From Jimgerdemannia flammicorona (taxonomy: Eukaryota; Mucoromycota; Endogonomycetes; Endogonales; Endogonaceae): a stretch of 22,583 bases of DNA. The translations under genes and the position numbers were made by a program. This document shows positions 1 through 9,170 of this stretch, in pieces. The number at the start of each line of letters is the position of its first letter. Position 1 is the stretch's first letter. The notes beneath the pieces were generated by a model, which did not search any database, was not told where the DNA came from, and was given only the letters and a program-made list of their open reading frames with translations. The stretch is from NCBI GenBank assembly GCA_003990745.1, contig RBNI01001413.1:1-22583 (forward strand), in the 5' to 3' direction.

Positions 1-192
1 CCCCTACCCCTTCCTAATGAAAGACTACTTTGTCTAACACTATTGCCATCCTCCCACCACTCTGCTCATAGATCTTTACCACCAGACTGTGATGTCGGTC
101 CCTCTGAGGACTCCAACCCACCCACTATCCAGCCAGTAGATCCCCCAATAGCTCCTCCCACCTTGACACCTGATAATAGTTATAGAAAGTAG
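1..192 (+). pseudogene. Possible 3' tail of a Pro/Ser-rich coding sequence cut by the window edge
   Basis: Frame 1 is open from the first base for 63 codons and ends in TAG at 190-192. The translation is rich in Pro, Ser and Asp (for example IQPVDPPIAPPTLTPDN) and has no Met that would serve as a start. Composition is much more C-rich than the AT block that follows. It could be the C-terminal tail of a transposon-encoded or host protein, or a chance open frame. No domain is recognisable, so the call is weak. Confidence 0.2.
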
Positions 193-1024
193 ACTTGAAA
201 GATTGCCTACTAAACTATTGTAACTGATAAGATAGCAGAGAAAGGAGCTATATAGACTATATCTTTATCTATTTTATATATATCTTTTTCACTCTCAGTA
301 TCATCACTATTCTTGTTATTTTTACCTTCACTTTTATCTTCATTCTTATTCTCAAAGCTGAAGATAGAGGCTATTGTTATAATTACTACAGTTATTGCTA
401 AGATTGCTATGATAAGATATATGAAATATAAGACTATAGATATATAGAAATTTTTTAATTCCTACTATATTAAAGATACTCAGTATAGTTATATATATAT
501 GTACCTTCTGATAGCAAATGACTTATATCAGTTAGAGTATAAATTGCAACAATCTTTTATTGTAACTTCATTATATATTTTATCTTCTTAATAGAATTTT
601 TCTTATAAAGACTTCTTTTTTTGATCTCGAATTTATTAGATTATGATAGTAGAGGAAGTAGTGAAAGATTACTATTATCAGAGAGTTTTTATTATATCTG
701 TTAGAGTTTTTTTACTAGATATTTTACCTTAGTAAGATTCTTCTTATAGGAATCTCACTTTCTTTTAAAATTAATATATTATAGTGATGGTAGTAGAGAA
801 TCCTCTTTATTATTAAGAGAGATATCAATGTTGAGATCAAGAGAGTTATTTCTTTATAAGATAGAAAGTGTAGAATATTTTTATTTTATAAAGAATTCTC
901 TCTTACTGCTTAATAGTTCTTGAAGGAACTTTATTTAATACATGTGTTTTGCCTGAAATAAAATCACATATTTAGTATTAATAGTACTATTTTATTTCAA
1001 CCAATAAGATTTTAGATTATAAGA

Positions 1025-1115
1025 ATTAGTACTCTAAATAAGTCAATCCAGATGGGATTCAATCCAAATCAATCTGAATCCAATCCGGATTAAATTGACT
1101 TGTTAGGAGCACTAA
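1025..1115. repeat. Foldback (imperfect inverted repeat), MITE-like
   Basis: The left arm at 1025-1053 starts ATTAGTACTCTAAATAAGTC. The reverse complement of the right arm (1083-1115) starts ATTAGTGCTCCTAACAAGTC. The two pair over about 30 positions with a few mismatches and a small gap. Inside lies a second short stem, GGATTCA at 1055-1061 against TGAATCC at 1075-1081. The element could be a solitary hairpin, the fused termini of a small DNA transposon, or a structured transcript. No clear target-site duplication was found. Confidence 0.5.
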
Positions 1116-1164
1116 TAAGAATATAGAGTTGGGAAATTTTCTAGCTTTGGGTATATAACTTTTT

Positions 1165-1245
1165 ACAGCAAAATTTAAAATAATTAAAATATTTTGCTGA
1201 AATTTGAAATATTTTGCTAAAATTTAAAATATTTTAAAATTTTAG
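1165..1245. repeat. Short AT-rich tandem repeat with an ATATTTTGCT core
   Basis: Units of about 21 bases built from AAATTT(G/A)AAATATTTTGCT recur two to three times between 1165 and 1245 and degrade into plain AT sequence. It is low-complexity DNA in the AT block with no evident function. Confidence 0.4.
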
Positions 1246-1388
1246 TGATATCAACTTTATTTTATTAATTTCAATCTTTATTAACCCTCTTCCCCCCCCC
1301 TCTCTTATTAATAAACTAAAACTACTCAAACCAACTGTTAATAAAAATTAAATACTATAATATTAAAGTAAAATTTATATACTAACTT

Positions 1389-1392
<4 letters not shown>

Positions 1393-1425
<33 letters not shown>

Positions 1426-1433
1426 ACTTTTAT
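1393..1433 (+). repeat. A41 homopolymer
   Basis: Forty-one consecutive A residues lie inside the AT-rich block. A run this long may be the tail of a decayed retroposed element or a simple microsatellite. Its true length is hard to sequence reliably. Confidence 0.8.
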
Positions 1434-1769
1434 CATAAGCTGTTAATATCTTACTATCTGTCTCTCATACCACCTAGTATTATATATTTATAATACCTAC
1501 CTATCACAGAATTACTATAACACTCTCCTTAAACTTATCTTAAATAAAATCTAATACTCTAACATTTAAACCTATACCATATCTACAAGCTGTAGGCCAG
1601 AACATCATCTATAGATATTTAGGCCAAGATATCCCCACAGAAAAATTCGGCTTAAACTTTCTTATATACAAACATATAGAACATTATACTCAACTTTTAG
1701 AGTAAAAACGAAAGAGAATAGCGGGGCGGTAGGGATTAAATACGGCTAGGTTTGTGATTGGTTTACGCT

Positions 1770-1991
1770 ATTCATGCATTTCAGTATACGTCATAGAATA
1801 CGGGCCAGAGATTTAGATATGCGTATACGCCATTCATGCGTTTCAATATACGTCATAGAATACGGGCGAATACGAGCGCAGGGATTTGGATGTATGCTTC
1901 AGCGTTTCATTGTATACGGGGGTACGCCATTCATGCGTTTCAGTGTGTTTCAGTGTATACGACCCCATTCATGCGCAATTTCAGTGTACGC
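1770..1991. repeat. Degenerate tandem repeat, ATTCATGCGTTTCAGTATACG core
   Basis: Copies of the core begin at 1770, 1832, 1929 and 1967, so the spacing is 62, 97 and 38 bases. The first two copies share a longer block that runs through TCATAGAATACGGGC. Two overlapping open frames of 90 and 86 codons cross the region only because the repeat is stop-poor. They are not convincing genes. Confidence 0.65.
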
Positions 1992-2040
1992 CAATTTGTT
2001 AGTAGAAAAGGAAGTAGAAAAAACCTGTTCATTCGCGATA

Positions 2041-4104
2041 GACTAAGAACTAACCACCATTTGGGTATTCTAAATTTTACGTGGCAGCCAAGTTGACGCG
2101 TTTTAGATTTCTTCACAAATCGGCCAACCGACTATTTTATTCACAAAGGGTGAGAGTGAGTGCTGGTCAATTATCCCTGCTGGCATGAGGCTCCTAGCAA
2201 GTTTCCAAATCCCTTACGAAAGTCCTTTCCATATGGATGAACCATCAACTGTTTTCGCTGTGTGCCGTTGAACGCCTTCACCTGTTATACTTTCGACAGC
2301 ATGTAATATAATTATATCGGTACTTCACAGGAGTACTGCTCTTCCAACGGCCACACCGGTTTGGAAGTTGCTGGCCGTTAGCTTGTATTCCTACTTGGCC
2401 TGGAGCACAAGAAGCATTATGAACTCTTTTTAAGGTATGGAATGTGGTATTGAACATATATTATGATGAACGAGGGAAGTAGACAGTTATAAAAAAAAAA
2501 AAAGGGAGTGTATTCATGTCCGCTTGTTCACTCACGCTTCCACACGGTCACCTCTAATCAGTACCACGATCCTTGCCAAAGCTGGACTCTGCGACATGAT
2601 CAACAACGATTCTGCCGGACCTATGGCGACTATCTGGGGACTAATCCACTTTACATTCAAAAATAAAATAAATAGCGGGACTACCGTGGTCATACCTGCG
2701 ACAAAGGTTTCTCGCTGTGGCGCCGGCAAGCGTCGACAAGGTAGCCATCGAGAGTGATGGTCAGCTGTAATAGGTGGAACGGGACTACGGAGGCTCGAGA
2801 TGCCCGAGGTCGATATGTCTGAGGGTTAGACAGGAGGTACAGCTTCAAGGGGTTAATGCTCAGGGAGGATGAGTTGTGATTAGTTGATTGAGCAGAAAGA
2901 TACGCGATGTAAACAGATTTGGTGGAGAATACACCGTTGGAGAAGGATTTGCTGTCGCGTTACGCTTCCACCTTTTCGTCAGCCAACTCTTTATCACTTG
3001 GCGACGATCAATGATACATCACTTTTTTTATTATTATCGCCGACAAACCGTTCAGGTTTTGATGTTGAAGCAAGATGTCATCGTTACGTTCTCTCACGAT
3101 AGGTTAGCCGCTAGGAAGCAGCCGCGGGTTAAAGTGCTGTTTGGTACTGTTTGTCAGAATATCAATGATGGTTTCGATAATGACCCTACTTTCTATTTTC
3201 CTATTTCTGTTGTAGACAGATTGATAGTCTCCCTCAAAAAAAGAGGAGGGATAATGTCTTCTCTCTATGTTATCCTCGTTGGGCCACTCATTATTTACGT
3301 GGGGGAGATACATCAAAGTATTGCTTATGACGGATTCCAGTTTTCGTTTTACTAAAGCGAATGTCGGCTACCATTCTTCAATCAAGCCATTCACAACATC
3401 AACCACACAGTGGCGTGGCGTGTGAACTTTTTCTCTCCCCAGGTTTGGAGTATTCAAAGAGGTAGGTAGAATCGACGTTCTGGCCACGCGAGACTAACAA
3501 CCCCAGCGTGTCCGAGACATGTTATCGCCCCGAAGATCGCCGGGCGAGGGTTTCGCTGTTTTTTTTTTTTTTCAAGATGCCCTGATTGACCATCCGAGTC
3601 TATCTGTGATTCCGGATCAGAAATGCAGAACTTCACGTGAAGAGCCGGAAGGCCCGGCAGTGTCCCCAGGAGTTGCCAGTTTCTTTTGGGTGATTGGTAA
3701 AAAATTTGGACTTGAACCTCTTTAAGTCCGCTCGTCCCATTCCCCCAGCCTCCCTACCCCATACCTCTACTTCGAATGTCTTTGAGAGCCCTCCTCACCT
3801 CCCGTACTTTGCTGAGAACTTCCGCTATATCCCCTATCCCTAAGCAAATGGTACGTGTTCCCATTGGTTTATAGGGCCTGGCGCGGTGGTGATCCGGTGA
3901 GGGTGGAATGAATCAGTGAATATGTTTGTCGCCATATCCATGATACGAATCGGAGCTGAAATGGACGCGCATATACGCTCCTGTGGCCAAAAACCCGATC
4001 CAATCTTTGAAAGTCATAGCCTTTCCAACCTGTCTCACTAGCGTTCTGCTGATCATATCAACCTCTTTTATTCCGATCACCAACACCTCCAGACCGCAAA
4101 TACT
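2041..4104. other. Gene-poor interval upstream of the carnitine acetyltransferase gene
   Basis: GC content is normal and CpG is present, unlike the block to its left. Open frames here are at most 155 codons. The longest, 2888-3355, begins with TTG rather than ATG and encodes no recognisable domain. A13 (2491-2503) and a T run near 3559-3572 are the only simple repeats. The last part before the gene is pyrimidine-rich (3735-3790 and 4060-4090), as is common in fungal promoters. I see no TATA box that I would defend. Confidence 0.5.
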
Positions 4105-6845
4105 ATGCTTCGCCGTAACTACACTGCTGCCGCGGTCAGCCTCCCCGCCGACAACTCCGTGGGCCATATGCTCCGTTATCAGAAGGCGATGCCCAAGCTC
4201 CCTGTCCCCGCCCTAGGGGCGACACTGGACAAGTACCTGCGGTCAGTACGTCCGCTGCTCTCGGACGCCGACTACGCCAAAACGGTAGTGGCCGTGGAGG
4301 AGTTCCGCGCTCCCGGTGGGCCCGGCGAGAAGCTACAGGAGCGCCTGCTGGCTAAGGCTCAGGACCCCAAGACCGTGAACTGGCTCGAGGATTGGTGGAA
4401 CGAACTAGCCTACTTTGGGTATCGTGACCCCGTCGTGATCTACGTGAGCTACTTCTTCGCGTACAGGGACGACAGGCTTAGAAGGGCGCCGGCGGCGAGG
4501 GCCGCGAGCATTGCTACGGCCGCGTTGGAGTTCAGGAAGCAGGTTGTCAAGTGAGTAGTGTGTGAGGGAACCCTGGGAGGTGTTGATGGAGAGCGACATC
4601 CCATGATGGTCGTTCGAATAGCATCACCCATCGCAATTCCCATCGCAATTGGTCAGTAGCATCTCGACCGTCTCGCAACCTCGCTCGTTATATTGACTTC
4701 CCCGCCTTCCACCATAACCGCGCCAGTCAAACCATCGAATACGAGTTCGCCAAGAACGATCCCCTCTGCATGGACTCATATAAGTGGATGTTTAACGCCT
4801 GCCGTATGCCCGCCAAGCCCTCCGACTACGAGGTCGTCTTTGACCCGACCATGCACAATCACATCGTCGTCATGAGGCATAACCAATTCTACGTCGTGGA
4901 GACGCAACAGGACGGGAGGCAGCTGAGCACCGCGGAGTTGGAGGCGTGAGTATTTTGAGAGTCTGTTTCTGGAGCTATTGGAGGGGGTGTCGGTAGGACG
5001 AGAGATGATAAAAGGTATATTTGTTCGCATTGATAATTGTGTGGCTTAATACATACATTTTATTGACTCTTGCCTGAACTTTCCCGATCCCTTGCAGTCA
5101 ATTCGCCAATATCATCGCTCAGGCTGGTGACAAGAAGGACCCCGCAATTGGTGCACTGACCGCTGAGAATCGTGATGTCTGGACTGACGTGAGTAATGGA
5201 CGAACGCCCTTTTGTTATTGGCGTCAAGTCATCCCTTTCTCCGAGCTCAAACCTTTTATGCCGCCTCTTTTTGTTCCGTACGACCCCAACTCACCTGACC
5301 GTTCTCTGCCGTTTTGTTCTGCCAACCCATGCACCTTTCTTACAGTGCCGCGACCTTCTCGTCAAGGCGCATCCCTCCAACAAGGCTGCCCTCGAGAAGA
5401 TCGAGTCCTCTGTTTTCCTCATCTGTCTCGATGACACCGCTCCCGTCACCCGTGATGAGGTCTCACGCGCCTGTTGGCACGGCGACGGCCGCAACCGCTT
5501 CTACGACAAGAGCTTGCAATTCATCGTGTTCGAGAACGGCAAGGCTGGGTTCATGGGTGAGGTAGGGGGTCGAGTTTGATATTTTATTGCGGGTTGGGGA
5601 TTTCACCAAAGAGAGTGTGATCAAGAGGGGCAAGGTAAAGGCGACGGATGTCTAAAGATATAACAGGGCTGGCGTGACTGGACAGAGTAGACATGGCGAT
5701 GTTAACCAACTGTAACGAGGAGTGAATACAAATGCCCCAATGCTGGTTTACTGACATTTCAACATTCCTATCCAGCACTCCAGCATGGACGGCACCCCCA
5801 CCTCTCGCCTGAATGATTTCGTTTTGACCGAGTATGTGTGCTCTTGTCTTTAGTTAATTCAATATATGTGCGAATACGATCACGCTAAACTCTCAACGTA
5901 ATGTTACCCCAAATACAGGCTTGCCAAGAACAAGATCGACCACGGCTCCCCCCAAGTTCGCTCCAACCTCCCCACGCCCAGCAAGATTCAGTTCCACCTC
6001 AACCACGACGTGCATAAGGCGATCGATTCAGCCTTGCAGACCTTTGACTCGCTGATCGGGTCGCATGACCTGCACGTGCTCGCCTACAACGGCTACGGCA
6101 AGAACTTGATCAAGCGGTTCAAGACCTCGCCTGATGCCTACGTGCAAATGATCATCCAGCTCGCCTACTATAAGATGTTCGGCGTCAGTCGCCCCACCTA
6201 CGAGAGCGCCCAGGTCCGCAAGTTCCAGCATGGCCGCACCGAGACCTGCCGCACCGTCTCCCTCGAGAGCGTCGCTTGGGTTAAGGCCATGGAAGACCCC
6301 AGCGTGCCTATCGACAAGAAGGCATTGCTCGGGAGGGAGGCCATCAAGAGCCACATCAAATACATGACTGATGCCGTGGAGGCGCATGGTGTGGACAGGC
6401 ATTTGCTCGGTAGGTTTTACCAGCTTGGTTTACACTCCTGGGTATACTTTTATTCACGACTCCAACTACAATTGTCATCGTCCTATTTCCCCACACAGGT
6501 CTCCGCCTCTCGCTCAAGCCCGACGAGACGAAGCCTGCACTCTTCACGGATCCCGCCTACGCCTACTCATCGCACTGGTACCTATCAACGTCGCAGTTGA
6601 CATCGGAATACTTTGAGGGCTACGGATGGGGCGAAGTGCAGCCGGATGGCTTCGGCATTGCCTACATGATCAAGAACAACTCCCTGCACTTCAACGTGGC
6701 CAGTGTCAAGGACCTGACAGTGCACGGCACCAAGTACGTTGCCGGCACGCAAAAGATGCGCGCGTACCTGGAGGAGGCGGCGGACGATATGCGGCACGTG
6801 TTCGAGGCCGGGTTACCTGCGGAGCCGATCAAGGCTAAGCTTTAG
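4105..6845 (+). CDS. CAT2: Carnitine O-acetyltransferase, mitochondrial/peroxisomal (CAT2-like)
   Basis: This enzyme transfers acetyl groups between acetyl-CoA and carnitine, letting acetyl units made in peroxisomes or cytosol enter mitochondria. Seven exons join in frame: 4105-4550, 4727-4945, 5098-5188, 5346-5561, 5776-5831, 5919-6409 and 6499-6845, giving 621 aa, the usual family size. Visible family marks are PLCMDSYKWMFNACRMP, NRFYDKSLQF, the catalytic motif H325-S-S-M-D-G reached across the exon 4/5 junction, TETCRTVS, the S-T-S triplet at 536-538 and GWGEVQPDGFGIAY. The basic N-terminus (MLRRNY) looks like a mitochondrial presequence and Met22 is a second in-frame start. The C-terminus is AKL, a peroxisomal PTS1 signal. 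The exon 2 acceptor (GCCAG at 4722-4726) was chosen because the nearer acceptor at 4660 gives a stop. An AATAAA lies at 6894-6899. Confidence 0.96.
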
Positions 6846-6893
6846 AAACAATGGTTCATTATTGCAGGAGTGGAAACATCATTTAGAGGACTC

Positions 6894-6899
6894 AATAAA
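6894..6899 (+). terminator. Putative polyadenylation signal AATAAA
   Basis: A canonical AATAAA sits 49 bases after the stop codon of the carnitine acetyltransferase gene and before the next gene. It is placed where a cleavage signal would be expected. Fungal signals are loose, so this is only suggestive. Confidence 0.4.
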
Positions 6900-6983
6900 G
6901 TAGCAAGGCCAGATGTGTTGGCCCAGAACGATTTCTAATTAATGCTGCGGATGTTGGTGACACCTTCCATGTCGGGCAAGCGC

Positions 6984-6989
6984 TTATAT
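6984..6989 (+). promoter_or_regulatory. Possible TATA-like element (TTATAT) of the F-box-like gene
   Basis: TTATAT lies 61 bases before the ATG at 7045 and only 7 bases before the upstream in-frame ATG at 6991. If it sets the start about 30 bases downstream, the mRNA would begin after 6991. That supports 7045 as the translation start. The match to a TATA box is imperfect. Confidence 0.3.
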
Positions 6990-7044
6990 CATGCTTTGTT
7001 GTGCATCAACCACCCAAACATCCTCTTCTGTCCAAACACAAACC

Positions 7045-8100
7045 ATGACCTTCTGCCTGAATCTCTTGCCCGAAGACATCATCCTCAACATTTTCAAGCG
7101 TACCTCCAACCCTCAAAACTTTGCTCGCGTCTCTCAAGACTTCCGCACTCTGTCCAAGGAGCCGCGCTTCAAGGCCCACTGGTTCGTACACCACTATGGC
7201 CCTCGCTTCGCTCTCTACTATGCCATCCTCCGCATGCCCCAGTCCTGTACGGACACTTTGGTCAGCACCCTCGTCAACTGCGGCGCCATCATCCCGCGTT
7301 ACCTTGTCCAAATGCTTGTGCAGTTCTACCACGGCCCCCGCCGTTTCCTCGCCGAAGGCGACGACAAGATCCCGCCCCTCCAGTTCGCCTCCAGCAAGCT
7401 CCCATTCACGGGCTACGCCTATATCGTCAACCACGCCTGGAGCCGCTACGGCGATATTTGGGGCGCTGGGCGGTCGGACGACCTCATGCTCTTCATCAAG
7501 TATGCGGGGTATCGATCCCGAGAGCATCGCAACATCGATCGCCTCAACGACCTGATCCACACCTATAGCTTCATCCCGCTCCCACTCCCGGACACGGGCG
7601 TCATGCGCAACATTATCCACCTGGCCAGTGAATACCCAGACATCTTCTGCCACTTCGCCGACATGTTTCTCTTTGACCGCTCTGTTCGCATGCACACCTG
7701 GAAGATCGCCCTCCTCTACCTCCTGGACTACACGCAGACCCCGCGCGATCCCGAGCGCCGCGTGTTCATCGTGCGCGGACTCAATAGGTGCTTTGGGGAC
7801 GGGAAGCCGCCCCCATTTGATGATAAAGCTGTGTTCAAAACCGCGTTCGCGGTGACGTTCGTGCACGTCCTCGAGAGGCAGACCGATTGGCATGTGCTTG
7901 TGAACGTGTTGAAGCAGGTTGAAGAGGACATTAGGCTCACGTTCTCGGTCGAGGAGGCCGCGAGGGAGATGCTCGAGGCAAGAGACCAGAGGAAGGATCT
8001 GTGCGCTGCGCTGGTCGAGTTTCTGGGATTCGATATGGAAGAGGTGGAGAAGACAGGCGCGGCGTTGAACGGGGGGAGACATAATTGGATTTGGAGGTGA
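7045..8100 (+). CDS. F-box-like domain protein of unknown function
   Basis: A single-exon gene of 351 aa. The N-terminus reads as a short F-box (residues about 3-45), with LLPEDIILNIF, then ARVSQDFRTLS and a Trp-containing end, which is the usual LPxE/L...F...R...VS-FR layout. F-box proteins normally bind Skp1 and bring targets to SCF ubiquitin ligases. The remaining 300 residues are helical-looking and aromatic-rich, without LRR, WD40 or Kelch repeats, so no substrate can be suggested. An upstream in-frame ATG at 6991 would add 18 residues. I prefer 7045 because the F-box begins right after it and a TATA-like element lies just before 6991. It lies 199 bases downstream of the carnitine acetyltransferase gene on the same strand. 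The 385-codon open frame on the opposite strand is its shadow. Confidence 0.8.
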   Translation: MTFCLNLLPEDIILNIFKRTSNPQNFARVSQDFRTLSKEPRFKAHWFVHHYGPRFALYYAILRMPQSCTDTLVSTLVNCGAIIPRYLVQMLVQFYHGPRRFLAEGDDKIPPLQFASSKLPFTGYAYIVNHAWSRYGDIWGAGRSDDLMLFIKYAGYRSREHRNIDRLNDLIHTYSFIPLPLPDTGVMRNIIHLASEYPDIFCHFADMFLFDRSVRMHTWKIALLYLLDYTQTPRDPERRVFIVRGLNRCFGDGKPPPFDDKAVFKTAFAVTFVHVLERQTDWHVLVNVLKQVEEDIRLTFSVEEAAREMLEARDQRKDLCAALVEFLGFDMEEVEKTGAALNGGRHNWIWR

Positions 8101-8581
8101 TAACACCGGAGTGGCTGGGAATGAACAATTGAAATGCATTCTAGACGTGGGAAATTTTCTCAATGGATGTCAATGCATACGGTTATTATTGGAACTGTCT
8201 TATTTCCATCGTTATTATCTAATTGTATATTATATCTACTGCGTCCAGCTCCGTGTTTAGTACACGTTTTTTTTTTTTTTTTTTTTTTTAAGCTGATTGT
8301 ATTTCATCTAGTATCTGAGCATCGCAACGTTGCTTGTTCAGATCCTTGGCGCATCCTATGTGAAAGCCGTACAAACATCCTGTTTGGGTGGATAGATCTT
8401 ATTATTCTGACTAGATTCTGCTTTTGTTTGCATACATTCCGACCTTTTTTCCCGGAGAAACCATACATCTATAATATCCGACTAATTTATTTACTCGTAG
8501 AACATCCCGATATCTTTAAAAATAAAAATAAAAAAAAAATAGGAATCCATTGTATCTAAATCCTGACAAATTCATTTACTG

Positions 8582-8620
<39 letters not shown>

Positions 8621-8651
8621 TAAATAAAAAATAAAAAAAAATTATTTAAAC

Positions 8652-8682
<31 letters not shown>

Positions 8683-8914
8683 TAAACCTCTTTATGAAGA
8701 GCAGAATTTATACTTTTCTTTTTCTTTTCTAACCCAACCCAACCACTTACCCATCTGCTAGGCACACGCCCTTTCGCACAAAGATAAATATTCAACAAAG
8801 AAAAAAAATCATGCCGATCCCACAGAAGAACCCAATCCCAACCGCAAAGGAAAATACCCTCCCAACAGAAAGAAAAACTTAATGATACCACTAGAAAACT
8901 CATTCATCAACCCA
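8101..8914. other. Convergent 3' intergenic region with long A/T runs
   Basis: This 0.8 kb lies between the 3' ends of the F-box-like gene (+) and the M24 peptidase gene (-). It is AT-rich and holds T23 at 8267-8289, A34 at 8584-8617 and A29 at 8652-8680, with AATAAA-type strings between the last two. The 141-codon frame at 8134-8559 is a by-product of low-complexity sequence (it reads poly-Phe) and I do not call it. The region probably contains both 3' UTRs. Confidence 0.6.
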
Positions 8915-9127
8915 CTATTCCTGAGCCACCAACGTCACGTCCTTGCTCTGCCAGTCCACAATATGCATCTCTTCCTGGCGCCTGTAGACCCAGTGATTGG
9001 CGCCCGTCTCGTCCACGTAGATATCCTCCTCCAAGCGGAACGGTACGACCTGCCCATCCCACTCGGGAATCGGAACCAACGCTTGAAGCTCCACCGAGAA
9101 CCAGCTGTTGGGGATGACCTTGAGGTC

Positions 9128-9170
<43 letters not shown>

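Larger units (their letters stand above)
193..1700. other. AT-rich, CpG-depleted block without an intact gene
   Basis: The stretch is dominated by TATA-like and homopolymeric sequence. I count three CG dinucleotides between 193 and 1690 (near 638, 1086 and 1648), while CG becomes common from about 1707 onward. The minus strand has one open frame without a start codon at 210-461, reading a hydrophobic segment followed by a charged E/K/D/N-rich segment, which could be decayed coding sequence. The pattern fits old repetitive DNA eroded by C-to-T change at CpG, an inference from base composition only. Confidence 0.6.

Noticed and set aside
1774..2096. Two overlapping 86-90 codon frames
   Set aside because: They are produced by the degenerate tandem repeat, whose unit happens to lack stops in two frames.
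2888..3355. 155-codon plus-strand open frame
   Set aside because: It starts with TTG and the first ATG is well inside. The translation has no domain or coherent composition, and overlapping frames are equally open.
4551..4660. Nearest acceptor (GGTCAG at 4655-4660) for carnitine acetyltransferase intron 1
   Set aside because: Joining there gives an in-frame stop within about 14 codons. The acceptor ending at 4726 restores a continuous family sequence.
7006..8163. 385-codon open frame on the minus strand
   Set aside because: It lies fully opposite the F-box-like gene and its composition mirrors that gene's GC-rich third positions. No domain is visible, so it is a shadow.
8134..8559. 141-codon ATG-initiated frame after the F-box-like gene
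   Set aside because: It runs through T23 and A/T-rich simple sequence, giving poly-Phe and Lys/Asn strings. This is typical of a 3' flank and not of a gene.
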